From contig OZ038423.1 of the NCBI GenBank assembly GCA_964036155.1, forward strand, positions 20,909,249 to 20,973,248: a stretch of 64,000 nt of DNA. The letters run 5' to 3'. Origin of the DNA: Diploscapter coronatus (taxonomy: Eukaryota > Nematoda > Chromadorea > Rhabditida > Rhabditidae). Under the pieces are notes generated by a model. The model was not told the origin of the DNA. It worked only from the letters and a program-made list of their open reading frames with translations, and searched no databases. Every line of letters begins with the position of its first letter. The stretch's first letter is position 1. A program made the position numbers and the translations under genes. Shown here one piece after another: positions 1 through 10,641 of this stretch.

Positions 1-3000
1 CTGATATCATGCAAAAATTCATAGTAATTTTTTTCTATAAAGTTATGTGAACTCACATCATCAGGTTTTTTGCTTGACGGTGCTTTGCTATCCTTCGGTG
101 CGCCATTTTCTTTGGGTTTGCTCGATGGTTTGGATGCATCCTGAAAATAGGAATATTTGAGTTGACAATCTGATATGGCAATTTTTTAATTACGTAATAA
201 TGAAATAGCGTAATGCAAAAATGACGGAAATGTTCCGTTTTTCTGCACAAATCCTATCCATTTCTAATGTGCTCCATTATTTCTGCGTAGAGTATGATTC
301 TAGAAAGAACGTCTCATCGAGTGCATTTAAATTTATCTCAACTTCGTGTAGATTTATCCCACTGCAGTTTTGATGCGTATAAATTTATTCCACTCGATTT
401 TTAAAGAAGAAATAGAAAAGGTGAAATAAATCTACAAATACTTCATTTTGTCATTTCTCCCTGCGTAATTACGCCATTACGTCATTTACAATTTGTCATC
501 TAATATTGTCAGTGTTACTTTTAGAAGCAATGCGAATATTACTTGTTTATGAGCATAACTAATCGATAATAAAATTTTGAGGTAGTAGGTAAGACAGTAC
601 TTTTTTATCGGCAGCTTTCGGCGTCGTCGTCGAAGGTTTGTCCTTCAATTTCAAGTCAGGAGTAGCCTTCGATGGAGTTTTCTTGTCGACAGGCTCCGCA
701 CCAAACTCTTTGTCCTGTGGAGTACCATGCCCCAATGGAAACGAAGCATCTGTGGTCGGCTCGTCGTCGATTTCCCATGCGGGTTTGAAGGCCTTCTTCG
801 CTGCAGGTTTCGATGGCTCCGACTTCTAAAAGAACTTACTCTTGAAAATTTCATATGATTGAATGTAGCTTTTATTTATAGTTTCGCCGACGGGAAGTAT
901 GTCTTGGAAATATCTTGCGAAATAGGTTGGTAATCTTGCCATGCTATGAAGATAGTTCAGATAAACTATTAGAATGTAAAATAGGATATTTTTCTGATCT
1001 AAATAATGGAGCCGAACTAAATTCTGACTAATAGTTTCAATTAACCTTGACATCGTCTTTCGGTGTACTTGTTTTTGGAACATCTGCGTCTTTTTTCCCT
1101 AATGGGATCGTAGCATCGGTCACTGGCTCGTCATCTAACTCCCATGGAGGCTTGAAGGACTTCGGCTTTTTGGCATCGGATTTAGGTGGTTCTATTTTCT
1201 AAAATGGGGAAGGCCTAATATACCTAGACATAAGTATAGGAAAAGATAGCTAATTTTTTCATTCGCATGCTTGAATATTTTAAATGCATCAAAATTGCCA
1301 AACTTACGTCTCCAGGTTTGGATGGTTCCTTTGTTTTAAGTGCTGACGGGGTTTTCGAGTCTGGCTTCTTTCCAGAAACACTGTCTGCTGCCAATTCTTT
1401 ATCCTTCGACGGTTTTTTAGCATCCTAAAGAATAACATTGAAATCAAATGCTAATTAAGGTTTGTTCCAATTACTGGATTGAGCACAAATTATATATAGC
1501 TAAAGTCATTATTTAGATGTGACAGTTAAAATGACGGCAGTGTAGCATGGACAGGGCCGCTCTTTCTACAAGATGACGGAAAATTTTGTATAAAAAAATG
1601 GTGTCATTTTCTAGAAACCGTTCTATCAAATTGTAATAAAAACATTTGCCGTCATGTTACTATTGTCTTTAGATGTCGTTTTAGCTTATATCGATGAACT
1701 ATAGATTCATCATAACTCTTACTACTGCTAAAATTTATTAATCCATAAAATATCAACTTACATCTGCTTTGGAGGGCTCTTTGGTTTTGAGAGCGGCTGG
1801 AGTCTTCTTCCCACCAGCACTGTCTGCAGGAATCTCCTTGTCTTTAGAAGGAACTGATTTTGCATCCTGAAAATGAGTATGGATGAATCAAATCCATGAA
1901 CTACTCCATTTCACCTTCTTCTTATCGTCTGTTTTCGGAACGTCTTTGACCTTCAAAGATGGGTCAGTTTTTGGCTTGGATTTCTTATCGTCCAATGGCT
2001 CAGCACCGATCTCAACCTCATCATCAATAGGTTTTGATTTAGAGTCCTTCGAGTCAGGCTGAAATAACGCATATCGTGGTACAGTGGCGGTCGAAATTTT
2101 GAAACGATCTTATAAGGTATATAGATTGCTAGGCCAACATATTGAGGGGAAATTTGAACGAAGCTCAGTAAAAATTTAAATTCCAGTGAGCAGAATATGT
2201 ATGAAATTTCATTCGAATTCGTTTACGAAAACTAGGAGTATTAGAGTCTATCTATAGTCTCACTTATTCCAAACTATGATGATCAGTGTATATGAATAAA
2301 AGTAATCCGAACCTTAGTTTTGAGAGCAGCTGGAGTTTTCGAATCGGGCTTTTTGCCGTCGATGCTACTAACTGGAATATCTTTGTCCTTCGAGGATAGC
2401 GTTTTCTTGGCTTCCTAAACGAAATGTCTGAAGTGACGCTAAATCTACGATATTTTGTAAGAAAATTATATTCTTCTACCATTTGTGTTGATATAACAAC
2501 GAAGATCAGTTTGTAAGTTAGCTAGTTTTATCTTATAAAGTTATCAGTGTGAAGCATAGTTCCAGCAATTGAACACTGAATTTTTTCAACTTCGGAACTT
2601 AATTACTACTTACCGGTTCCTTCGTTTTGAGGGCCGATGGAGTTTTTGAGTCATTCTTCTTGCCAGGCATCCCATCTGCTGCTATTTCTTTATCTTTCGA
2701 GGGTTTCTTGGCTTCCTAAATATTAATTTTGAGATTCAAGTTCATTTCAAAACAAACTATTCATAACTTGACTTTTAAATGCACGAATTCGCAATATACT
2801 GAACTTAAAATGATGACTATTCATTGTGAATGTGTATAATTTAGCTGGGAGTTTAGCTATTGTCAAAGAACCATGAATTGAGACAGAATAAATGATGCAC
2901 AAATATGAAAATGTGAATGTGCATAACGGTTATTGAAAATAAAATTCAAATCGTTGAAATGTTTGTCATGCTTTCTGCGAACAAAGTTCGAATTTCAGCA

Positions 3001-6000
3001 TATAAATCTTGTACACTTATTATTTTATCTCAATGCATCGATTTTCGACGACAATATCCATCTGAGCGCACATATCGACTTACAGGTTCTTTCGTTTTGA
3101 GAGCTGACGGAACCTTAGAATCACTTGGCTTCTTGCTACCCACACCATCAACCGGAATTTCTTTGTCTTTTGAGGAAGGCGTCTTCTTCGCATCCTACAT
3201 GTATAAATTTGAAATTATTGCTAAATTATATTATTTGAACTCTACCTTTGGTTGATCCTTGACTTTCAAGTTCGGCTCAGTCTTCAATCCCGACTTTTTG
3301 CCTCCATCCAATGGCTCGGCATCGAATTCGACGTCTTTGGCAGGCTTCGGCTTTATGTCGAACTTTTGAGGTTCCGGCTTAATTTTTATAAGCTCAACTA
3401 TCTATCAGATCTCGATTTTTCAGGATGGTTAAAATAATCACCACCAATTTTGATTTTGCTGTAATTCAGTGTTTTTGAAATGATGCCAATACAGTAGCGG
3501 AAAAAGTATCCAGTCACTTATGAAATTTCGAGTGCTTGGTTTTGACATTTGTGATGGTCCAAACGGAATGGCATTTGGCACAGATAAAGTGACCATGAAG
3601 CACTGAGAGATTCTTCTAGTTACAATTGGATTGGATCATCACAAGCGTCAAAACTTGGCACTAAAATTTCCATGAGTGGTCGACTACTTTTGTCCACTAG
3701 CATCTTTCTAACTTTCGAAAATAAATCACCTACCCTGAGTTTGAGTGCAGGTTCACCCTTCGCTGTACTCTTTTTCGGTTCGGGAACAGGCTCGACTTCA
3801 ACCTCGATTTCTTTTTCTTCATCGGAGGGCTTCTTTTTGGCAGAATCTTTGCTCTTCGACGGCTCCTTCTTGATCGTCTCTTTCGGTTTGGTCGTTTTCG
3901 GTTTATCCTAAAATTTAAACAAAATAAAAATTGAAATGCCACCGAATTTCCGTGGAATAATTAGTAAGAGTTTCGCAATAATTCATTTTCCACTACTTGA
4001 ATCGTTTAATTGTCTTAATAAGCTAATGATTATTCGGAAATGACATTCCAACATACCAGAATTAGGATAGGTTTAGCAGAGGGATTAGCTCTTCGCATTT
4101 TTCAAGTTATTTTCCTTTGAAATCTTTTTTGCTAGTGGTTGAAGTAAATTCATGTACAAACCTTTGGCTTATCACTCGGGGGCGGAATCGTTGGCTCTCG
4201 TAATTTCAATGCCGGAGCAGGTTTCTTCTCGACGGCCTTGGTCGGTGCTGCTTCGATCGGAATCTCTTCGGGAACAATTTCGATTTCCTCTTCATCAGAT
4301 GGCTAAAGAGAGCTTCATTGAGATCTATTTCTTTTGTTGGAATCAATAATCATACCTTCTTCAGCGAAAATTTATCATCTTTTGCGGAAAACGGTTTAGT
4401 GCCAGAATCTTTGGCTGGCTCCTAAATTATCATTATATTGTTCCTTGGCTTTTAATTTGAGGAAAAGTAAGGACCCCGATTATGCATGTTTCTCCAATTT
4501 TTCATGGAAATATAATGCCTGTCGCTAGTCAAAACCAATTTGTGATTGTTTGAAAAGAAAATATTTAAAGGAGTTTCCCATTGAATTATCTTCGTGTGTT
4601 TGAAATAGGAAATCTTATTTTATCACCTTTGGCTTGTCTGAGGGCGGTGGAATGGTGGGTTCCTTCAATTTCAAGGCCGGCTTCTTTTCGACTGGTTTCG
4701 TAGGAACGAGTTCGACAGGAGCCTCTTCACAAACGAGCTCCAATTCAAGCTCTTCTTCATCGTCATCGCCTCCTCCCTAAATTCACTAAATCATAACGAA
4801 AATTTATTGCTATCTTACAAGGGAAGGAACTTTAGATCAGGTGCGAAAGCGCACTCAATCTAAAGTTCCTTCCGTTTTGCTGATCTATCACTAAAGAGTA
4901 GATTATAATTTACTGTCTAAGAATATCCTATTTCTATGAAGATCTACTAATCTAGTAGTCTTTTGAAACTGTTAGAAGTATTCTAATTAGATTGATAAAA
5001 TTCTACCGTTTCATCGATGTTAGTTTAGTGATGGTATGAAATTATGCATGTTATTTGTCATTACATAAGATAGTCCGTTTGTTGCATCGGGAGCTTTGCT
5101 GGCAGTCGGTAGAGAAAATGTCGCTGTAGTCGTTGCATCATCTCCCTGTAACACAATAATAGGTCTATCTATATAATGGGAAAATGTCTAATACATTCAG
5201 ATCTTAGAAGCATCTTCATCAGAGCAAAATAAACCTTAGGGGGTAGGTTGCATGAGCAAAATCATAAGCATGATATCCAATTCTACTGGTGAAGATTTTA
5301 GATAATCATAAGTTGGAGAGAATTACGTTAAAGAAAAATAATGAGGGAGTAGATTGAAAAAGGTTTCTGACAATCATCCTTTCTAAGTCTGAATAGATTT
5401 TGACTTTGTTATCAATGAGGACAGTTTAGATTTGACTGAATGATCAAATCAGTCTCATGTTCTTTAACAAACCACGCGAAAGAGGAAAAAGCAAAAATCG
5501 ATAATCGTATTCCTTCTGATATCGATTTGCTTATTTTAATTCTTAATGTTCGTCTAATTTCATAAGCATCAAGAAATGGTATGTTCACATGATTTTTGAC
5601 GCCCTATAACGGAGATGCATAGATGAAAGGCGCTGTTTTCCGTTGTTAAAAAACGTGATATTGTGCGAATAAAAATTGGTAAAATGTACATTTTCATTTG
5701 ACAAAATGATGGAACGAAATAGTTATGTGAGTAGAGAATCATTTAGTCAAACCCAAATTGCCATCAAAGAATTCTCTGCTGATTAGATAAAAGAGCCTCT
5801 AAGTTTGGATTGTATGGTAGAACACAATTTTAGTAGGGTTTTAAAATAAAACCTGAAGGTTTTCTTGACATGTCAAACATAAATCAATTGATTGTGTAAT
5901 TGGATATGACTTACCTCATCCAAGTCCCACGGATTGATGAATTTCTTGGGCTTAGGTGGCATCGCGGTTGCAGTGCTGGCAGCAGGCTGCTTGGTGGGCG

Positions 6001-7027
6001 ATTTGATGGTGACCTCGTCCCGGTACTCGTTGAGTTTCGGAATCCCAGGCCTGTCTGCTTGTGATGCTTGTGAATCTGCTGGATCGGGGATTTTGAGGGG
6101 CGGAGGGGGTTTCTTCTTGGGCGAGGGATCACGTTTCTTCGCTGCTGTCTGCTTTGTCTTCGAGTCCTTGCCTTCAGTGCCCTCAGCAGTGCCATTCTCC
6201 TTGCTGCCTGTGCCGCTCTTGACACTCGCAGATTCATTCGTCTTCTTGCTGTCACTCGACTTCCCGCCTAAAACAATATGCGCCCATCACTAGCAACAAT
6301 TAGAATAGAAATTTGGTTACTTTAGAAAGAGCACTGATTTCCCAGCTTATTTTGAATTTTTATCAAATCTCGAGAAAATTTACTGAGATATTTAGGCTAT
6401 TATTAGTGAATTAATCTAATATTACGATGGTGATCAATTTCTATATCGAAATTATACTATGTTCTTACTGTCAGTTTTCGCCTTCTTTGTTGGAGATGGA
6501 TCTCGTTTCTTGGCCGTTTTCACGTCATCAACTTTGCTTGTGCTCGTTCCACTTTGTCCGTCATTTTTGTTATCCTCTTCGTCGCTCAACTAAAATTATG
6601 TCTTGTGGAACCCATAACAAATATTTACACCATTATTTCAATGTCTACAGGGATTTCCTAACTGTTATTCAAAATAACTAACCTCCCAAGGTGCTTTGAA
6701 TGGCTTCTTTTTAGCTTGAATTGGCAGGGCTGCTGGTGATTTTTCGGGTTGTTTTGAGTCGCTCTTAGAACTGCTTGTTTCTGGAGGTTTCTCCACTTTG
6801 ACGACGGACACTTTCCTGTCTGCTTTCGGCTCTTCGGACGTCTTGCTCTTGATGTTGCCGATCTTGGATGTCGGCCGTTTGGAGGGCGATTCGGATCGTT
6901 TCCTCTCGCCCTCATCATTCGACCTGCCAATTCTCGGTGGAATGAGCACTTCGCCTTCGTCTTCCTCCTCCTCTTCTTCAGACTCACTCGCCATCCATGG
7001 CGGTTTAAATTTCTTGAGATACGACAT
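1..7027 (-). CDS. PEVK-like low-complexity repeat protein, 5' part (partial)
   Basis: I do not recognise a named family. The start ATG at 7027 lies nine bases after a splice acceptor. Exon 1 (7027-6683, 115 aa) opens with an acidic Glu run, then a Ser/Lys-rich segment; exon 2 is 6589-6469; exon 3 about 6265-5917; many small exons follow to the left edge, where the gene is cut. The chain is rich in Pro, Glu, Lys, Asp and Ser with no globular domain. Repeats seen: a KKRDPSP motif twice (exons 2 and 3); a [FI]-x-x-[PA]-W-[ED] motif five times; a P-[AT]-I-P-P-P-S-D-K-P-K type motif near 4640 and 4170; and about six ~35-residue repeats, D-A-K-K-P-S-K-D-K-E-I...G-K-K...T-P-S-A-L-K-T-K-E-P, each in its own exon (about 3195-3085, 2715-2615, 2415-2310, 1866-1763, 1425-1310). 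This resembles the elastic PEVK regions of titin/twitchin-like muscle proteins, but no Ig, Fn3 or kinase domain is visible here, so that link is inference. Confidence 0.7.
3491..3701. repeat. Inverted-repeat (MITE-like) element with Tc1/mariner-like ends
   Basis: Two arms of about 70 bases are imperfect reverse complements: the left arm starts ACAGTAGCGGA at 3491 and the right arm ends with its counterpart near 3700. It lies in an intron of the left-edge gene. A lone end with the same core (CTTTTGTCCGCTACTGTA) is at 60751-60768. Confidence 0.7.
4822..4873. repeat. Near-perfect 52-nt hairpin
   Basis: A perfect 16-bp stem (4822-4837 with 4858-4873) encloses a 3x3 internal loop, a 5-bp stem (GTGCG/CGCAC) and an AAAG tetraloop. 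It sits inside an intron of the left-edge gene, between the exons ending near 5066 and starting near 4776. Confidence 0.8.
5190..5395. repeat. Diverged dispersed repeat, copy 1
   Basis: Shares ordered blocks with 55990-56200: CTTCATCAGA, GAGCAAAATCATA versus GAGCGAAATCATA, and TGACAATCATCCTTTCTA versus TGACAATCGTCCTTCCTA. It sits in an intron of the left-edge gene. Confidence 0.5.
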
Positions 7028-8900
7028 CTCGATGTCTATCTGAAATTTATTGAGTTCATTTAGTTCTGTTATATTTCCGCTATTTCAAATGGATTCGAAA
7101 GAGTTTCGTGATGGATATGTCAACATCGAACAGATCTCTTCTGCACGATGATATGAAATTGCGCTAATTATTTTGTTGATGAATCCAAAAAAAAACCTAT
7201 GTGAGAAGTTAAATTGTTATTGCATCAGCGGATATCGATTTCATCATGTAGAATTCAAAATGTCTGAGTCTATTTATGTTTTTCTGCACGTGGATATTCA
7301 ACACTTCTCGGGGAAATCAGTCCGCATGTGTTCGGAAATCGATAGGCCGCAGACAAGCAACAGAGGGGATGCTGATTGCAAGCAGAGCTGATGAAGACGC
7401 AGACCTAGAAGAGAGCTGGAGGAGAAAAGAGCTCATTTGACATGAAACGCAGGGATGCAGTTGTCAATGGCGGAGGGAAGGAAAGGAAAGACGAGATCGA
7501 AAGAGGAAGGGAAGGGAGTTGAGGGGGAGGACAATGGCAAGGAAAGGTTATCAGCATAACTCGGGATTTGAGACATCCTGAGATAATTATAACTTGCAAT
7601 ATAACCAAATACTATATATAAAGTAAAATGAAGAAAATAATATGAGATGATAAACAAAAGCTATAATAGTTCTGAACATATCGCAGTGAGCATGAAGTCT
7701 AGCAGCGGAGATAATGAATTTACTGAAAAACACTTATCAAATGATAAGTAAAAATTAATCAACCTATGAATTAAAAGAAAAAAAACACTGGTTATCAATA
7801 TTGGTAGCATGAATCGAATTGCCTTGGGCGCGAGATCTGGTGTCTGCTCGTCAGATTCCTCTTCCCTATCTCTTGTTCCTCCCCAGGATTCCATAATCTC
7901 TCTTCCAGCTTTATCTCTTTTATCTTCTTTATCTCGATCTCTTTCATTCTCTTTTCTTTTCTTCATTCTTCATTACACTCTGCCACCTCTGCTTTTTCAA
8001 TTTTGACATGACCAACCGAGATTTGAACAAGTAGAGTATATTTGAATACATAATTATCACTACAAGAACTATTTACATTAACGAAAGAAACATAGGTATG
8101 GACAAATTTTTGATTCAAAGTAGAACTAATAGATATTTAGTAATTCATTATAACGATGTCATGCGGAACACCCCCGATCCAGAACTATTTTTTTAGCCGA
8201 GTCAGGAACACTTATTCACAAAAAGTTCTGAATTGGGCAGTTCTGGATCGGGGGTGTTCCGTTTTCAAAGGTTTTTCTTACTTTTCTGACTTGAATAAAG
8301 AAACCTATGGATGAAAATGATAATCTGTGACAGCTGGATTAGCAATGGAACACGTTTGTAGATCTCAGCACTAACTGATAAAAAAAACCAGTTACTTCTG
8401 TCGGTTATCTTATGAATACATTTTCAATAAACTAAATATCGAAAAACTGAAATTCCAATAACTCGACTGTTCTCAGACTATGTATCATCAATGCGAATGA
8501 ATATTATAAACAATCTCCTATCTTCCAAATAACATTTGAAATCCATCAGACTTTCAGTAGCAATAGAAACGATATCATAACGTTAGTAATCATGACAAAT
8601 ACTCGGTGATACAAGAGGTATTCATTTGCGTCGTTTATAATTGACAAGTGAATACAGGGATAGTTTTATTTCAGCATGCTGCATGCATCTTCAAGTGTTC
8701 GGGTTCTTAAATGATAAACCATGTTTAGGAATCGATTTTTAGTCTGATAAAAATTGCGAAGCATCAATTTAGTAGTTTCATTCTCTTTTCTCCAGTGACT
8801 AATTTCAAACTCATTAATTGAAGACTCTCATTTAATCAACTCTTTTACTATTTCCATTTTGAAATAATACTATGATGATTATTTAGGTCTCTTAACAAAA
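7028..8900. other. Intergenic region between divergent genes
   Basis: This is the shared upstream region of the left-edge repeat gene (-) and the F-box/kelch gene (+). It holds a purine-rich tract (about 7400-7540), a pyrimidine-rich tract (about 7850-7980) and the inverted repeat at 8164-8261. I see no coding exon with supporting splice sites. Confidence 0.5.
8164..8261. repeat. MITE-like element with perfect 23-bp inverted ends
   Basis: Bases 8164-8186 and 8239-8261 are exact reverse complements and begin CGGAACACCCCCGATCC. The 52-base centre has no coding capacity. The perfect ends suggest a young or selectively maintained element. Confidence 0.75.
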
Positions 8901-10190
8901 ATGCTAGCCAATTTACCAGTCGAAATTATATTGCTGATCTTCCAATATCCCGAATTCAAAGAGCTTGGACAATTGGCCTGGACTAATAAACGGATGATGC
9001 AAATAATCAAGAGATATCTGCCGATGGCACTCGAGAGGAAAACTTTACTCAATCGTAGGAATATTTCTTGTATGAACAAAAATTAATCAGTTTTCAGTGC
9101 AATATAAGCATAAAAATAGCTATAGTTATGAAGGAAGAATTTGTCTGTTTGATTCGCATAATTTTTCTGTTGAGCAGATTGCAAAATTTACTGATTATTT
9201 ATGGCCACGGGAAGTTGCAACCACAAAAGATAAGGTAGATTATTTTATTTGGCATTGCCAACTTTGTAAATTTTAGATTTTTGCGTTGAATTCTTCTAAA
9301 GAGTCGTTTGAAATTTTCGATCGGAATACTCGACAAATCAAGAGAGGTAGCATTACAAAAAACCAGTAGATTAGTTTTATTTTATTGCATTCTTTTCAGG
9401 ACCAGATCCTCCTGAATGGCGTAGTAGTGCATCTGTTGCTTATTTCAAAGACAAATTGTATTATTTGGGTGGAGACCATCCTAAAACATATCAAGATACG
9501 AATCGAGTTGATGTAAGAAGATCGAATAAAGTCCATGAAATAATTTATTCAGGTTTTAATAGATGGAAAATGGCGAAGAGGGCCTACATTTCCTCTTTCA
9601 ATTAGTTGGGGTCAAACAATAACATCCGATGGAATTTTATACGGTCACATTATAGCATACTCATTATTATAATTATGGATTTCAGTTATTGATGAACGGA
9701 ATAATAAGATATATCGATTATCAGACGATGAACGGGAATGGATTGAAGTCGGAGAGATTCCAGGGATACGAGGTTCTTTTGGAGTTGCATCGCTAAATGG
9801 AAGAATTTACATAACTGGAGGATCGAAGTCGTTAATATTGTATGATAAATAATGCATTATTATATATTTAGCGATGGTGAATTATTCAAATCCTGTCTGT
9901 GTTTCGATCCCTCAGCTCCAGTTGACAGTCGAATTTCTCCAATCGCTAATATGAACTATGCAAGATATCATCATTCGCTCATTGTCGCTAATGGAAAATT
10001 GTATGCAATCGGAGGGTGAGCTGAGATTTTGCATATTTTTATATGAAATACTTGTTAATTTAGATTTCATAATTCAAATTCAATCGAGGAATACGATCTA
10101 CAAACGAATAAATGGCATGAAGTCGGAAGAATTAACATACATAAAATAAAACTTGATTATAATAATCTCAGAGTTCATATAGAAAGTTGA
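8901..10190 (+). CDS. F-box/kelch-repeat protein (325 aa)
   Basis: Exons 8901-9054, 9098-9234, 9277-9346, 9400-9512, 9553-9643, 9686-9827, 9872-10015 and 10064-10190 join in phase to one 325-residue frame; the introns are mostly 40-54 nt with TTTAG or TTCAG acceptors. Residues 1-50 (MLANLPVEIILLIF... then LAWTNKRM) form an F-box, the segment that binds Skp1 in SCF ubiquitin ligases. The rest holds about four kelch repeats with YYLGG, YITGG and YAIGG cores and PPEW/REWIEVG strands, likely a substrate-binding propeller. The role is therefore probably substrate receptor of an SCF ligase; this is inferred from the architecture. A diverged duplicate of exons 2-8 lies at 12442-13493. The start ATG is the first in frame with the F-box. 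Confidence 0.8.
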
Positions 10191-10290
10191 TTCAATATAA
10201 TGTGAAACAATAATTTAATTTCAATGCACATGATACAGACAACTCTCGAAAACGTCCAAAAGTAATGAGAGAAAATTGCAACTGAAATAA
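9098..10290 (+). repeat. Upstream copy of a tandem segmental duplication
   Basis: Kelch exons 2-8 with their introns and 3' flank match 12442-13640 at the same exon and intron positions. Homology starts near the acceptor of exon 2, so the F-box exon lies outside the duplicated block. Confidence 0.75.
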
Positions 10291-10641
10291 ATATTTATTA
10301 AAATGAAAACTTCTTACTCTCTTCCTCCTGAGCTTGTTCCATTTGAATGCGAGGTGATATTTTGCATGGTTCGAAATTGAGCAGATTATAGTTCAAACAA
10401 TTCAAAATCCCTTCATTTGTTTATTTCTAATTTTTAATCATTTGTCAAAATTATTAATTCTATAATAACATTTTGTCTTGCAAAATATTCAGCACCACTA
10501 TTCTCTTATCAATTCACATCTAATGTAAAAGCTTGCTTCCTTGCTCCTAATAGTTATTGATTTTTATTCACTTATGAATGAATGCAAGATTTATTTCCTA
10601 AATCAATACAAATTTTTAATATAAAAAATTAAAGAATAAAA
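10191..10641. other. Intergenic, AT-rich
   Basis: The first ~90 bases are duplicated downstream of the second kelch copy (about 13510-13640). I see no gene in the rest. Confidence 0.5.

Noticed and set aside
5911..6293. Overlapping open frames on both strands near 6000
   Set aside because: Only the minus-strand frame carrying KKRDPSPKKK and FINPWDLDE joins its neighbours in phase; the others are by-products of base composition.
10191..10641. CRISPR array or bacterial-type operon signals
   Set aside because: The window is eukaryotic with spliced genes; no regularly spaced identical repeats were found.
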